Source: Martinezella rhizogenes | Lineage (GTDB): Bacteria; Pseudomonadota; Alphaproteobacteria; Rhizobiales; Rhizobiaceae | Reading direction: 5' to 3' | Length of the DNA: 64,000 nucleotides | NCBI RefSeq assembly: GCF_000799715.1 | Contig: NZ_JUHG01000015.1 | Coordinates: 186,001-250,000 of the forward strand | In this document: in pieces, positions 8,192 through 17,134 of the stretch | How positions within the stretch are numbered: position 1 is the stretch's first letter | How the letters are laid out: each line of letters begins with the position of its first letter | The notes under the pieces: generated by a model | Seen by the model: only the letters and a program-made list of their open reading frames with translations | Database searches by the model: none | Told to the model about the DNA's origin: nothing | Position numbers and translations under genes: made by a program

Positions 8192-9571
8192 ATGAGTAAG
8201 ATCACGCCATCTTTGCTGGCCATTCAAACTGCCGCTTGTCTGGGGTTCCTGGTCGTTCAACTCGACGTAAGCGTCGTGAACGTCGGCTTGGGCGCACTCA
8301 AAGAAGCATTCGGTACGAATCTCACGGGCCTCCAATGGGTGATCAATAGCTACGCCTTGGTGTTTTCCGCTCTCCTCATTCTCGGTGGAGCCAGTGGGGA
8401 CAAATTTGGTGCGAGAGCCACCTTTGCGGTCGGTTTCGCAATATTTACCTTGGCGTCTATTGGCTGCGGTCTTGCCAACAGCATGACGACGCTCATCGCG
8501 CTGCGTGGTGTACAAGGCTTAGGTGCGGCGCTCTTGGTACCGACATCGCTGACCCTTATCCGCCTGTCGTTCCAGGATCCCGCCATGCGCAGAACGGCCG
8601 TGGCAATGTGGGGCGCATGCGGAGGTGTTGCCTTGGCGGCTGGCCCAGTCATAGGCGGGTTAATGATTCAATACCTCGGTTGGCAGAGCATTTTTCTACT
8701 CAATGTCCCGATCGGAATACTCGCTATCTGGTTGGTGATGCGCTGCGCTCCCCCATCACCCCTCGTTGATAAGAATTTGGATGTTTTAGGACAGATCGGT
8801 ATCGGGTTCTGTCTTGCATCCCTGACATATGCGTTGACCGAATCTAGCGCGTCAGGTTGGACTCTCGGACCTCTTTCCGCGATGGCATGTGCGGTTCTCT
8901 TTATGGTCGCTTTTGTCGTCATAGAACGTCGCGTTAGGCATCCTATGCTACCCGCTCGTCTGGTCAAAAACAAAGTGCTGACGACAATGGCTCTGAGCGG
9001 AGCGGTAATTAGCATGACGTTTTATGGAACGGTATTCGACCTAAGTATCTATTTTCAAACGATCTTGCACTACAATGCAATTGAAACGGGATTGTCGTTC
9101 ATTCCACTAACGGCAGTCCTCACGGTCTCTACAATGGTATCGTCACGAATAGCACAGCGGGTTAGTGCTGCGCGCATCATAACAACAGGCTTCATGATCC
9201 AGGTCATCGGCTTCATTGCACTATCACGGGTCGGTCCAGAAATGTCTTGGTGGCTGCTCAACGGCGCGCTCGTTATGATAGGCGTAGGAAGTGCCGTTGC
9301 GGTCCCATCCATAACGAACTCGATGCTATCGTCGGTAACACAGCACGACGCTGGGATCGCCTCCGGGCTAATGTCCTCGGCGAGGCAGCTGGGAGGTGTG
9401 GTTGGCGTGGCGATCTTTGGCGCGATGGTCGCCCATTCCGATACAGCGGCATTTACGCACGGCATGTCCAACGCGATGGTGTTGTCGGCGCTGGCCTTGT
9501 TATTCTGTGTTGGCGTGAACCAAGTTATGTGGCGCGGCCACGTCAACGTGTCATCGGTCAATGACGCATAG
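8192..9571 (+). CDS. MFS drug efflux transporter, DHA2 (EmrB/QacA-like) family
   Basis: 459 residues from ATG 8192; a TTG at 8102 would add 30 residues without a transporter-like sequence, so I prefer the ATG although its ribosome site is weak. Diagnostic motifs are motif D1 'LDVSVVNVGL' in the first helix, 'GLQWVINSYALVFSALLILGGASGDKFGAR' in helices 2-3 (motif A) and 'LRGVQGLGAALLVPTSL'. About 14 hydrophobic segments are visible, as in EmrB/QacA pumps. The divergent LysR gene is the probable regulator. Substrate not predictable. Confidence 0.9.
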   Translation: MSKITPSLLAIQTAACLGFLVVQLDVSVVNVGLGALKEAFGTNLTGLQWVINSYALVFSALLILGGASGDKFGARATFAVGFAIFTLASIGCGLANSMTTLIALRGVQGLGAALLVPTSLTLIRLSFQDPAMRRTAVAMWGACGGVALAAGPVIGGLMIQYLGWQSIFLLNVPIGILAIWLVMRCAPPSPLVDKNLDVLGQIGIGFCLASLTYALTESSASGWTLGPLSAMACAVLFMVAFVVIERRVRHPMLPARLVKNKVLTTMALSGAVISMTFYGTVFDLSIYFQTILHYNAIETGLSFIPLTAVLTVSTMVSSRIAQRVSAARIITTGFMIQVIGFIALSRVGPEMSWWLLNGALVMIGVGSAVAVPSITNSMLSSVTQHDAGIASGLMSSARQLGGVVGVAIFGAMVAHSDTAAFTHGMSNAMVLSALALLFCVGVNQVMWRGHVNVSSVNDA

Positions 9572-9624
9572 AGTCTGTTGGACGATCGGGCGCTCCCTGT
9601 TGCCACCCCTGCGCTGGCAAGGGA

Positions 9625-10039
9625 TCAGATTGCCCCGCTTATCCTTGAGAGATCAACGCGTGGATCGGCATTCACGGGGTCGGTCCGAGCAGCGGTGGAC
9701 TCTACCTGATCTGTGGCTCTCGTGGACAGCACATCCTTGGTCGTCACAGGCTCAATATTCTGCCCTTCGGCCCCTTGCCTTACTGTGTCCGGCTCCAGAA
9801 TGACCGATTTGCCGTCGAAGTATCCCGCCCATCCACAAGTGGATGGCGTCGTCGAGCGCTTCTGGTGGCTCGGATCCATACCATTTCACGACGATGCGAT
9901 AGACCTTTGCAAACAATCTGGTGCCCATTCGAATATTGTTGCAAGCGTCAACGATATCCGGCGTCAGCTCCGCGACCTCAACGACCAATCGAGAAAGTGC
10001 CTCGGCTAAACCACGCCAGCCAAACGGTTCACGGCTCAT
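9625..10039 (-). pseudogene. traH: Truncated, frameshifted second copy of traH
   Basis: Two minus-strand frames together encode the C-terminal 60% of TraH. The first reads ELTPDIVDACNNIRMGT, LFAKVYRIVVKWYGSEPPEA and LDDAI. After a single-base shift near 9833 the second reads GYFDGKSVILEPDTV and ends ADPRVDLSRISGAI. The intact traH at 27958-28572 has the same blocks (ELKPEIMDACENIRVGT, KVYRIVVKWYGSSPPEA, GYFEGKSVFMEPD, ADPRIDLSRINGT). About 85 N-terminal codons are missing. DNA identity looks only moderate, so this is an old or foreign copy and not a recent duplicate. Confidence 0.85.
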
Positions 10040-10073
10040 TTGTAAGAAGAACCATGAACCTCTAGATGTGGAG

Positions 10074-11756
10074 CTACCCTATTGCCGCGAGCCAGATACC
10101 GACCGCCACCGCCCCACCGTCAGGGTGTCCGACAACGCGATCACCGAGATAGCTCGCCCGTCCAAGCCGGGGCTTCATGGCTTTCGTTGCCTCCGCGCCT
10201 GCCAGCCCGGCTTGCACCGCCGCCTGCCAGGCAGCTTGCGCGTTCATTCCCCCGGCAAGCCGATCGCGGAAAGTCGTCGCCGCCGGGTGAAGAGCATCGA
10301 TCATTGTCCGGTCGCCGGGATTTGCACCGCCCAGTTCAGAGACGGCCTCGACCGCCGACACGAAAGCTTCCGCCATCTGCCTCGCCGTCGGTGCTCCGGC
10401 ACCCGAGAGATGACGTGAGGCCCGCATGAGGCCGGTTGCATAGAATGGCCCCGAACTTCCGCCGATGGCCTTCCTCATCGCATTGGCCATCGCCATCATC
10501 CCATCGGAGACAGTGCCGAACTTCTCGACAGGGAGAGCCAGAACCGCCTCACTCCCGCGTTTCATGCTGGCACCGAGATCGCCATCACCTGTCACGCTGT
10601 CCAGGTCAGCCAAATGCGGTTCGGCAACGATCAACGCTCGAGCGATCGAATGAGCAGTTTTAAAGAGCCGCGCTCCAGCCTCTGTCATCGTTGCATGGGA
10701 GGGCGCGTCTTCTTGCACCACAGCGGACAGAAGGACCCGCTTCCTGTTGATCGCGCCGCCGCGCGGCCACGCGGTCGCATCAGTGGCGGTGTCGATGAGT
10801 TTCAGCTTGTGGTCGTTGACCTGCATTACGGAGAGCGAAAATCCCGGCATATCGAGAGCGGACAGGAACGTTCCTGCCCAAGCCCTTTCGACGACGACGC
10901 TCCTCTTCTCGAGCTCTTGGATCGCAGCACGCGCAACGATCGAAATTTCCATCGGCGGCGTCGATCCGAGGCCGTTTACCAGCAAGACGACCCGATCACC
11001 GCCGCTGATCTTGCCATCGGCCGCGATTGTTTCAAGGATAAGCGAAACCAGCTGGTCTGCCGAGGCAAGCGGCATTCTGCGGACGCCCTGCTCACCGTGA
11101 ATGCCAAGACCAACTTCAATTTCCTGTTCGCCTAGCGTGAAGCCGGGCTTGCCAACTGCAGGCAAGGTGCAGGAGCCAAGCGAGATCCCCATCGAAGCCA
11201 GTTCGGCCGCCCCCGACCTCGCTATCCGCGCCACTTCTTCCAGTGTAAGCCCCTGCTCTGCCGCCGCGCCGGCCAGCTTGTGGACCAGGACTGTTCCGGC
11301 GATACCCCGACGGCGCTCAGCGGCGACGGTGTCCTTAAGGGATACGTCGTCGGCGACGACAACGATCTCGACAGGAATACCTTCGGCACGGGCAAGCTCT
11401 GCCGCCAGGCCGAAATTCAGGCGGTCGCCCGTGTAGTTTTTGACGATAACGAGTGCGCCAGCCGGACCAGCCGCCGCCTTGATCCCGGCGAGGACCGCAT
11501 CGGTGCTCGGCGAGGTGAACACATCTCCGGCGACGGCAGCAGTGAGCATGCCGGCGCCGACATATCCTGCATGGGCCGGTTCGTGACCGCTGCCTCCGCC
11601 CGAAAGAACCGCGACCTTCCGTTGCCCGGCCTCGGGAAGACCCGAACGGATGACAACGTTTTCTTCGGAAAGCAGAATGGTGGACGGGCTGAGCGCCACA
11701 ACACCTTCCAGCATGTCCCTCACGGCGGTGGATGGATCGTTGATCAGCTTCTTCAT
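10074..11756 (-). CDS. Dihydroxyacetone kinase, fused DhaK-DhaL type
   Basis: 560 residues. The DhaK half has GGGSGHEPAHAGYVG (53-67) and the GIHGE motif near residue 218, whose His binds the carbonyl of the substrate. The DhaL half has the Mg-ATP motif GDGDLG near residue 389 and 'AIGGSSGPFYATGLM'. This is the ATP-dependent single-chain form (as in Citrobacter DhaK), not the PTS form. ATG 11756 follows TAAGGAGA. It is the last gene of the polyol transporter operon, so it probably recovers dihydroxyacetone released by aldol cleavage. Related enzymes phosphorylate erythrulose, which is an alternative. Confidence 0.93.
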   Translation of the reverse strand: MKKLINDPSTAVRDMLEGVVALSPSTILLSEENVVIRSGLPEAGQRKVAVLSGGGSGHEPAHAGYVGAGMLTAAVAGDVFTSPSTDAVLAGIKAAAGPAGALVIVKNYTGDRLNFGLAAELARAEGIPVEIVVVADDVSLKDTVAAERRRGIAGTVLVHKLAGAAAEQGLTLEEVARIARSGAAELASMGISLGSCTLPAVGKPGFTLGEQEIEVGLGIHGEQGVRRMPLASADQLVSLILETIAADGKISGGDRVVLLVNGLGSTPPMEISIVARAAIQELEKRSVVVERAWAGTFLSALDMPGFSLSVMQVNDHKLKLIDTATDATAWPRGGAINRKRVLLSAVVQEDAPSHATMTEAGARLFKTAHSIARALIVAEPHLADLDSVTGDGDLGASMKRGSEAVLALPVEKFGTVSDGMMAMANAMRKAIGGSSGPFYATGLMRASRHLSGAGAPTARQMAEAFVSAVEAVSELGGANPGDRTMIDALHPAATTFRDRLAGGMNAQAAWQAAVQAGLAGAEATKAMKPRLGRASYLGDRVVGHPDGGAVAVGIWLAAIG

Positions 11757-11775
11757 ACTTGTCTCCTTAGGTCGC

Positions 11776-12870
11776 TCAGTTGGCGGGCGCGAGAACCGAG
11801 CGCTCGCTAGCGTCGTCGAATGCGTGAATGCTGCCCGGTCGGTGAATAAGCACAATATCCTTGCCGACTTCGACCTGTGGCCCGCGCTCAAACTGGGCGG
11901 AAACCAGATCATTTCCAACCGAAACCTGGATCATCACCTGCGATCCCAGCGGCTCGATGAGCTCGATGCGTCCCTTGATGCTGCCGACGTCGCCGCTCGC
12001 CTGTCCGACATGTGGAGCGAGGTGTTCGGGTCTCACTCCGGCAATGACGGTTCCGGTCCGGGCACGAAGGGCGTCAGCAATTACGCCCTGGGAAAGCAAT
12101 CTAACATCGGGCCCAACAAGCGCGCCGTTCTCGATCGTCGTGTTGATGAAGTTCATCGGAGGGCTACCGATGAAGCCAGCCACGAAACGGTTCACGGGCG
12201 TGTCGTAAATGTTCTGCGGGGTATCGATCTGCTGGGCGATCCCACCGCGCATCACGACGATGCGGTGCCCCATGGTCAGCGCTTCGAGCTGGTCATGGGT
12301 CACGTAGAAGGTCGTGATCTTGAGCCGGCGGCAAAGCTTGACGATCTCGGCGCGCATCTCGATGCGAAGCTTCGCATCGAGATTGGATAGGGGCTCATCC
12401 ATAAGGAATACGCGCGGTTCCCGGACAATGGCACGACCGAGCGCTACTCGCTGACGCTGCCCCCCTGAAAGGGCGGAAGGCTTGCGCTCAAGAAGAGCCT
12501 CGATGTCGAGCGCCTTCGCTGTCTTGCGGACCTGCGCGTCGATCTTGTCCTTCGACCACTTCCTCACCTTGAGGCAGAAGGCCATGTTCTCGTAGACGGT
12601 CAGATGTGGATAAAGCGCATAGTTCTGGAAGACCATGGCGACGTCCCGTTCTGACGGCGTTTGGTCGGTAACATCCTCACCGTCGATGCTGATCGAACCA
12701 GAGGTGGAGCCCTCAAGGCCGGCGATCATGCGCATCGTCGTCGTCTTTCCACAACCCGAGGGGCCGACCAAGACGACGAACTCGCCGTCTTCGGTGGTAA
12801 GATTGAGATTGTCGACAGCGTTGAACGCGCCGAACGACTTGTTCAGGTTCTCGATTGCAATTACGGACAT
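11776..12870 (-). CDS. ABC transporter ATP-binding subunit, CUT1 (SmoK/UgpC/MalK-like)
   Basis: 364 residues. Walker A GPSGCGKTT (36-44), Q-loop QNYALYPHLTV, signature LSGGQRQR and Walker B VFLMDEPLSNLDAKLR are all intact. A MalK-type C-terminal regulatory domain follows (TVIAGVRPEHL). The start at 12870 is fixed by GGGAGGA; an in-frame ATG at 12972 would run into the upstream kinase gene. It energises the two permeases and the binding protein of the same operon for carbohydrate or polyol uptake. Confidence 0.95.
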   Translation of the reverse strand: MSVIAIENLNKSFGAFNAVDNLNLTTEDGEFVVLVGPSGCGKTTTMRMIAGLEGSTSGSISIDGEDVTDQTPSERDVAMVFQNYALYPHLTVYENMAFCLKVRKWSKDKIDAQVRKTAKALDIEALLERKPSALSGGQRQRVALGRAIVREPRVFLMDEPLSNLDAKLRIEMRAEIVKLCRRLKITTFYVTHDQLEALTMGHRIVVMRGGIAQQIDTPQNIYDTPVNRFVAGFIGSPPMNFINTTIENGALVGPDVRLLSQGVIADALRARTGTVIAGVRPEHLAPHVGQASGDVGSIKGRIELIEPLGSQVMIQVSVGNDLVSAQFERGPQVEVGKDIVLIHRPGSIHAFDDASERSVLAPAN

Positions 12871-12904
12871 GAGTTCCTCCCTTGTGTGCGCAAACCAGTC
12901 GGCC

Positions 12905-14260
12905 TCAATTTCTGTCCGCCTGACCACATGCGGCGTCGCAAGACGCCTGATATCTGTCTTCATAGAACGCAAGCCACCGCGGATCCGGATCGATGGTTTC
13001 CGTGGTCACGCCTGTCTTGAAATCAACGGGTTTCCCCAAGCCTTCTGCCGCGAGCAGCGCGGCCCCGACGACTGCCGGTTCCTGTTCACTCAGAACACGG
13101 ACCGATCGTCCAAAAATACTTGCCCTCAATTCCAAGAGGCTGCGTGATCTGCTCCATCCGCCCGTTGCATATATCTCCCCGTCCGGAACACCGGCAAAAC
13201 GCATATGATCGAACATCGTACGTGCCGTGATACCAGCCATCTCCAGCACCGATCGGGCATCGGAGGCCGCAGGCAAGTCAGAAGCCGGCGCGAAGAACCC
13301 CGGTGCGCCGGGAATCTTTGGGAGCGCCAGAAAGGCCCGAATATCAACGCCCCGCGCCTGAAGTGATTTGACGGCAGACGAAAACTCGAAGACGCCAAGG
13401 CATGCCACGCCGATCTTCGCCCGGACGGGCACCATGAATGCCAGATAGCAGTCAAAGCGATCCAGCGGAAACGTCGTGGACTCTCCGTAGATGACATTGG
13501 CCGTGCCGATCGAATCGACGCGCGCCATTGGGTCTATGCGCTGGATCAGCGCCGCAGCAACGGGGTGGTCATGTCCGCCGGCGACGACAAGGGTTTCCGT
13601 CGTGGCGGCACCGGACGACGTCAGACGACCGGCACGCATGCAGCCGACGACATCACCGGCCCGCAACACTTCGGGAAGGTCGGGAGATCCGCAGTACTCA
13701 AGGAGCGCCGCAATCCATTCGCGCTGTCCCACGTCATAGCAGCCAGTCCGGGAAGCCAGCGTCTCGCTGATGAACGGATGACCGGCCCAGAAGACCGATG
13801 GGTAGTCCGCCAATGCAATCCATCTGCTACCGCCGGCGAATACAGAAGGCCGATTACGCCTGAGCCACAGCCACTTTGCGCCGGTTCGGGTATGCTCCAT
13901 CTCGATCCCGGCCCGCGTTGTCGCCGCGCTGCTCTCGCGAATCTTCACGGCCTCTGCGCTCGCGCATCGATCATACCATGGTATTGCAACATCGAGCGGC
14001 GACAGCGCGCTATCCACGCAGACGCCATCTTCGCCAATGCCGGTCGTCGCTATGGCAGAAAACGGAGAACCCTGCCCTACCTCACTCCATCCCTCGACGA
14101 TCAGATCCTCGATGGCGACAAGCAGCTTTTTCGCGTCGACTCCCGCGGCCACGCCCACGCGCGGCGTGGGGATCGCCCGCGTCCATTTGGAGACTCCCGT
14201 CTCATCAACGATCGAAACCTTGAGATTGGTGGTTCCGATATCGACGCCGCAAACCAGCAT
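12905..14260 (-). CDS. FGGY-family carbohydrate kinase
   Basis: 451 residues. The N-terminal ATPase fold starts GVDIGTTNLKVSIVDE. The catalytic base is probably the Asp of GGHDHP (near residue 228), and the C-terminal 'YATGGWSRSRSLLELRASIFG' with 'EQEPAVVGAALLAAEGLG' is the second ATPase subdomain. Length is slightly below xylulokinase or glycerol kinase. ATG 14260 follows AGGAGA. It sits between the Zn-dehydrogenase and the ABC ATPase genes, so it most likely phosphorylates the ketose made by that dehydrogenase. The exact sugar cannot be read from sequence. Confidence 0.92.
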   Translation of the reverse strand: MLVCGVDIGTTNLKVSIVDETGVSKWTRAIPTPRVGVAAGVDAKKLLVAIEDLIVEGWSEVGQGSPFSAIATTGIGEDGVCVDSALSPLDVAIPWYDRCASAEAVKIRESSAATTRAGIEMEHTRTGAKWLWLRRNRPSVFAGGSRWIALADYPSVFWAGHPFISETLASRTGCYDVGQREWIAALLEYCGSPDLPEVLRAGDVVGCMRAGRLTSSGAATTETLVVAGGHDHPVAAALIQRIDPMARVDSIGTANVIYGESTTFPLDRFDCYLAFMVPVRAKIGVACLGVFEFSSAVKSLQARGVDIRAFLALPKIPGAPGFFAPASDLPAASDARSVLEMAGITARTMFDHMRFAGVPDGEIYATGGWSRSRSLLELRASIFGRSVRVLSEQEPAVVGAALLAAEGLGKPVDFKTGVTTETIDPDPRWLAFYEDRYQASCDAACGQADRN

Positions 14261-14288
14261 TCCAAATTCTCCTGGTCACACGCGCCTA

Positions 14289-15320
14289 TCAAGAAAACCT
14301 GAGCTGGGTCTTGATTGACTTTCCGGCCTGCATGCTTTGGACGGCGGTCTCGAAGCTCCACACCGGGAAGCTCTCGCCCACCAGAACCTTGGCCTTGTCA
14401 CGAATATCCGGCATCAGTTCCACGGCGGCGGCGAACTTGCCCGCGCAGGAATTGGATCCGATGAAGCGGAGCTCCTGTTCGTAAAGTTTGAACGGCACGA
14501 ACGACGCTTCGGCGTGTTCGTCATGGACGCCGACTTGAACGTAGGCTCCGGTCTTCTCCACGAGTAGAAGGCCCTGCTTCAATGCTGCTGGCACACCGGC
14601 GGCCTCGAAGGCGACATCGAACCTCTCGGCACCGAGTTCGGCAGGCTGGACGGCAGCGTCCACTCCGACGGTCCTGGCGATATCGAGCTTGGCGGCGGCC
14701 GGATCGGCTAGCGTCACCTTCCCGGCGCCAGAATGCTTGGCAGCGATTGCAATCAGCAGCCCCATCGTCCCACCGCCCAGAATGAGGACCTGTCGGTCCT
14801 TGATACCTTGTGAGGAGTCGACGGCGTGAAGCGCACAGGCGAGCGGTTCGATCAGGGCCGCGAGGTCCGAACCAATGGACTCGTCCACCTTGAACGCGTT
14901 CCGGGCCGGGACGGCCACGTACTCGGCGGCAGCTCCCGCGCGACCAACGCCGATCGGGGTCAGATGAACGCACAAATTGGGCCTTCCGGACTGGCACCAG
15001 CGGCACTCCCCACACACAACGTTCGGATCGACGGCGACGAAGTCCCCCGCCTTCACGTTCCGCACGCTCTGCCCTACCGCCACCACATGTCCGGCGAACT
15101 CGTGTCCGGGAATGACTGGATAGTTCGTCCCTACGAAACCATGCCTCAGGATGTGCAGGTCGGTCCCACAGATGCCGCAGCAGGTAGGCTTCACCAAGAC
15201 TTCGTCGTCGGCGACCAAGGGAATAGTCGTTTCGATCACGCTGATCTGATGGTTCTGGGTGATCCGAACAGCTCTCATCTTGCCGCCCGGTGCGCCACCG
15301 AACAAATTGTCAAAGCTCAT
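14289..15320 (-). CDS. Zn-dependent polyol/alcohol dehydrogenase (MDR family)
   Basis: 343 residues. Catalytic zinc ligands are visible: Cys51 in CCGICGTDLH and His73-Glu74 in PGHEFAGH. Four structural-zinc cysteines lie in 'VVCGECRWCQSGRPNLC', and the Rossmann motif is LILGGGTMGLL. The family includes sorbitol, threonine and galactitol dehydrogenases. Its ATG overlaps the stop of the upstream permease (ATGA at 15317-15320), so it is translationally coupled to the transporter. The likely role is NAD(P)-linked oxidation of the imported polyol to a ketose. Confidence 0.93.
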   Translation of the reverse strand: MSFDNLFGGAPGGKMRAVRITQNHQISVIETTIPLVADDEVLVKPTCCGICGTDLHILRHGFVGTNYPVIPGHEFAGHVVAVGQSVRNVKAGDFVAVDPNVVCGECRWCQSGRPNLCVHLTPIGVGRAGAAAEYVAVPARNAFKVDESIGSDLAALIEPLACALHAVDSSQGIKDRQVLILGGGTMGLLIAIAAKHSGAGKVTLADPAAAKLDIARTVGVDAAVQPAELGAERFDVAFEAAGVPAALKQGLLLVEKTGAYVQVGVHDEHAEASFVPFKLYEQELRFIGSNSCAGKFAAAVELMPDIRDKAKVLVGESFPVWSFETAVQSMQAGKSIKTQLRFS

Positions 15321-16138
15321 TTCACTGCTCCGAATGTTAAGCCTCGTGTCAGGCTCTTCTGGGCTAACCAACCTGCGACAACCACTGGCACGTTGATGAG
15401 CGTCGCAACGGCCGCGACCTGCGCCGTGTAGAGTTGACCGAAACTCAGGAATTTCTGCAAGAAAACTGGAAGCGTACTCACTGTCGTCGTCAGGTTGACT
15501 GCAAGGAAGAACTCGTTCCAAGAAAAGATCGCGCAGAGCAGCGCCGTGGAGGCGAGGCCGGGCTTGATCAAGGGCACAATGATCTGCACCATCTCCCGGA
15601 TGCGGCCAGCACCGTCGACTTCGACTGCATCGAAGACGTCTCTGGGTATTTCGACCATGAACGAACGGATCATCCAGATCGCCAACGGCAGGTTCATCGA
15701 GGTGTAGAGAATGATGAGTACGGTCGACGTGTTCAGGAGGTCGAACGTACGCGCGACGAGATAGATCGGCACGATACCGGCAGCGATCGGCATCATCTTC
15801 GTCGAGATGAAGAAAAACAGAACGTCCCGCCACTTCGGTACCGGTCGTACCGTAAGAGCGAAAGCTGCTGGAACGGCAAGAACGATCACGATCGCCGTCG
15901 AGATGACTGTCACCATGACGGACACGGTGGCGAAAGAAACGAAGTCGTTCTCGAAGATGCGGCGGTAGTGGTCAAGCGTCGGCGTGAAGAGGAGTTTTGG
16001 CGGATAGCTGACCGCGTCCTGCTCCGTCTTAAAGCTTGTCAGGATCATCCACGCGATCGGCGCGAACATGATCAGCGTTCCGAACCAGGTGAGAACAGTC
16101 AGTAGGAGATCGAGAGAGCTGTGGCGTCGGCGTGTCAT
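15317..16138 (-). CDS. CUT1 ABC transporter permease (SmoG/MalG-like)
   Basis: 273 residues with six hydrophobic segments. The EAA loop is 'DVFDAVEVDGAGRIREMVQIIVPLIKPGL', as expected for a MalG-type inner-membrane permease. The first helix ('VLTWFGTLIMFAPIAWMILTSF') and C-terminal GLTFGAVK are typical of the mannitol/sorbitol subgroup. ATGA overlaps join it to the permease before it and to the dehydrogenase after it. Confidence 0.95.
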   Translation of the reverse strand: MTRRRHSSLDLLLTVLTWFGTLIMFAPIAWMILTSFKTEQDAVSYPPKLLFTPTLDHYRRIFENDFVSFATVSVMVTVISTAIVIVLAVPAAFALTVRPVPKWRDVLFFFISTKMMPIAAGIVPIYLVARTFDLLNTSTVLIILYTSMNLPLAIWMIRSFMVEIPRDVFDAVEVDGAGRIREMVQIIVPLIKPGLASTALLCAIFSWNEFFLAVNLTTTVSTLPVFLQKFLSFGQLYTAQVAAVATLINVPVVVAGWLAQKSLTRGLTFGAVK

Positions 16139-17064
16139 GCACGGCCCCCTTCCTTGAAGATGCCTGAGACCACCCGGAGCATCGGAATGGTGAGAGCCAT
16201 TGCGAGTGCCAGCGAAATCATGCCGAACGCAGAGGCCCGTCCGAGGTCGAACGCACTGAAAGCCTCGAGATAGACATAGTAGGAAAGATTGGTCGTTGCG
16301 TAGGCCGGGCCGCCGTTCGTCAGGATAGAGATCGCAGCAAAGTTCTCCAGCACGTACATCGCAACCAGCAGACCGGTCAGCTCGATGAAGGGTCGCAGAT
16401 GCGGCAACATAAGGCGACGGAACACGTATAGGCGGCCAGCGCCATCAACTTCAGCGGCCTCGGCAACTTCGGTCGGGAACGACTGCATGCCGGCCAACAG
16501 GATCAGAAGCGCGAAAGCCGACCACTGCCACGTCGTGAGGATGATGATCGTCAGCTTGGGATACTGGCTGATCCAGTTGATACGACCGATACCGATTTCG
16601 TCGGTGACCCAGCCGAGGATGCCGAAGGTCGGATCGTAGACACCCGTTTTCCAGAAAAGTGCTGCCGCAACAGGCATGATGAAGAACGGTGTAATCGCGA
16701 GCGTGCGAGCGATGGTCCGACCGCGAAACTCTCTATTCAAGCCCGCAGCGAGCAGTCCGCCAATGACGACGGACGCCACAACGATCGAGGACGTTATGAT
16801 CGCAGTATTCGCAACGGCTTTGAGGAAAACTGCATCGCTTGCGGCGTTGACGAAGTTCCGGAACCACACGAACCGGGGAGCCGTCGTCGAAACCAGGTTC
16901 CAGCGCAGCAGACTATAGTAGAGAGTTATGACGAAGGGGAGCTGCGTGACCAGAATCACGAAAATCAGGGCCGGTAGCAGCGGGAGCCGATCCCACCATC
17001 CCTTTGCGACGCTGCGGCGGCCACGTGTCGCCAGGGAGCCGCTTGATTGCGAAATCGATGTCAT
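16135..17064 (-). CDS. CUT1 ABC transporter permease (SmoF/MalF-like)
   Basis: 309 residues, six predicted membrane segments, with the EAA loop 'EVAEAAEVDGAGRLYVFRRLMLPHLRP' that docks on the ATPase. 'FVITLYYSLLRWNL' in the first helix is a common feature of polyol/sugar permeases. It is the first permease after the binding-protein gene (70-base gap) and overlaps the second permease by four bases. Confidence 0.95.
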   Translation of the reverse strand: MTSISQSSGSLATRGRRSVAKGWWDRLPLLPALIFVILVTQLPFVITLYYSLLRWNLVSTTAPRFVWFRNFVNAASDAVFLKAVANTAIITSSIVVASVVIGGLLAAGLNREFRGRTIARTLAITPFFIMPVAAALFWKTGVYDPTFGILGWVTDEIGIGRINWISQYPKLTIIILTTWQWSAFALLILLAGMQSFPTEVAEAAEVDGAGRLYVFRRLMLPHLRPFIELTGLLVAMYVLENFAAISILTNGGPAYATTNLSYYVYLEAFSAFDLGRASAFGMISLALAMALTIPMLRVVSGIFKEGGRA

Positions 17065-17134
17065 GTTGTCATCCGCATGAATGATACTGAAATTTTGGCG
17101 GGCCGCCGGGAGGAAACGGCCCGCCGGGGCTCAA

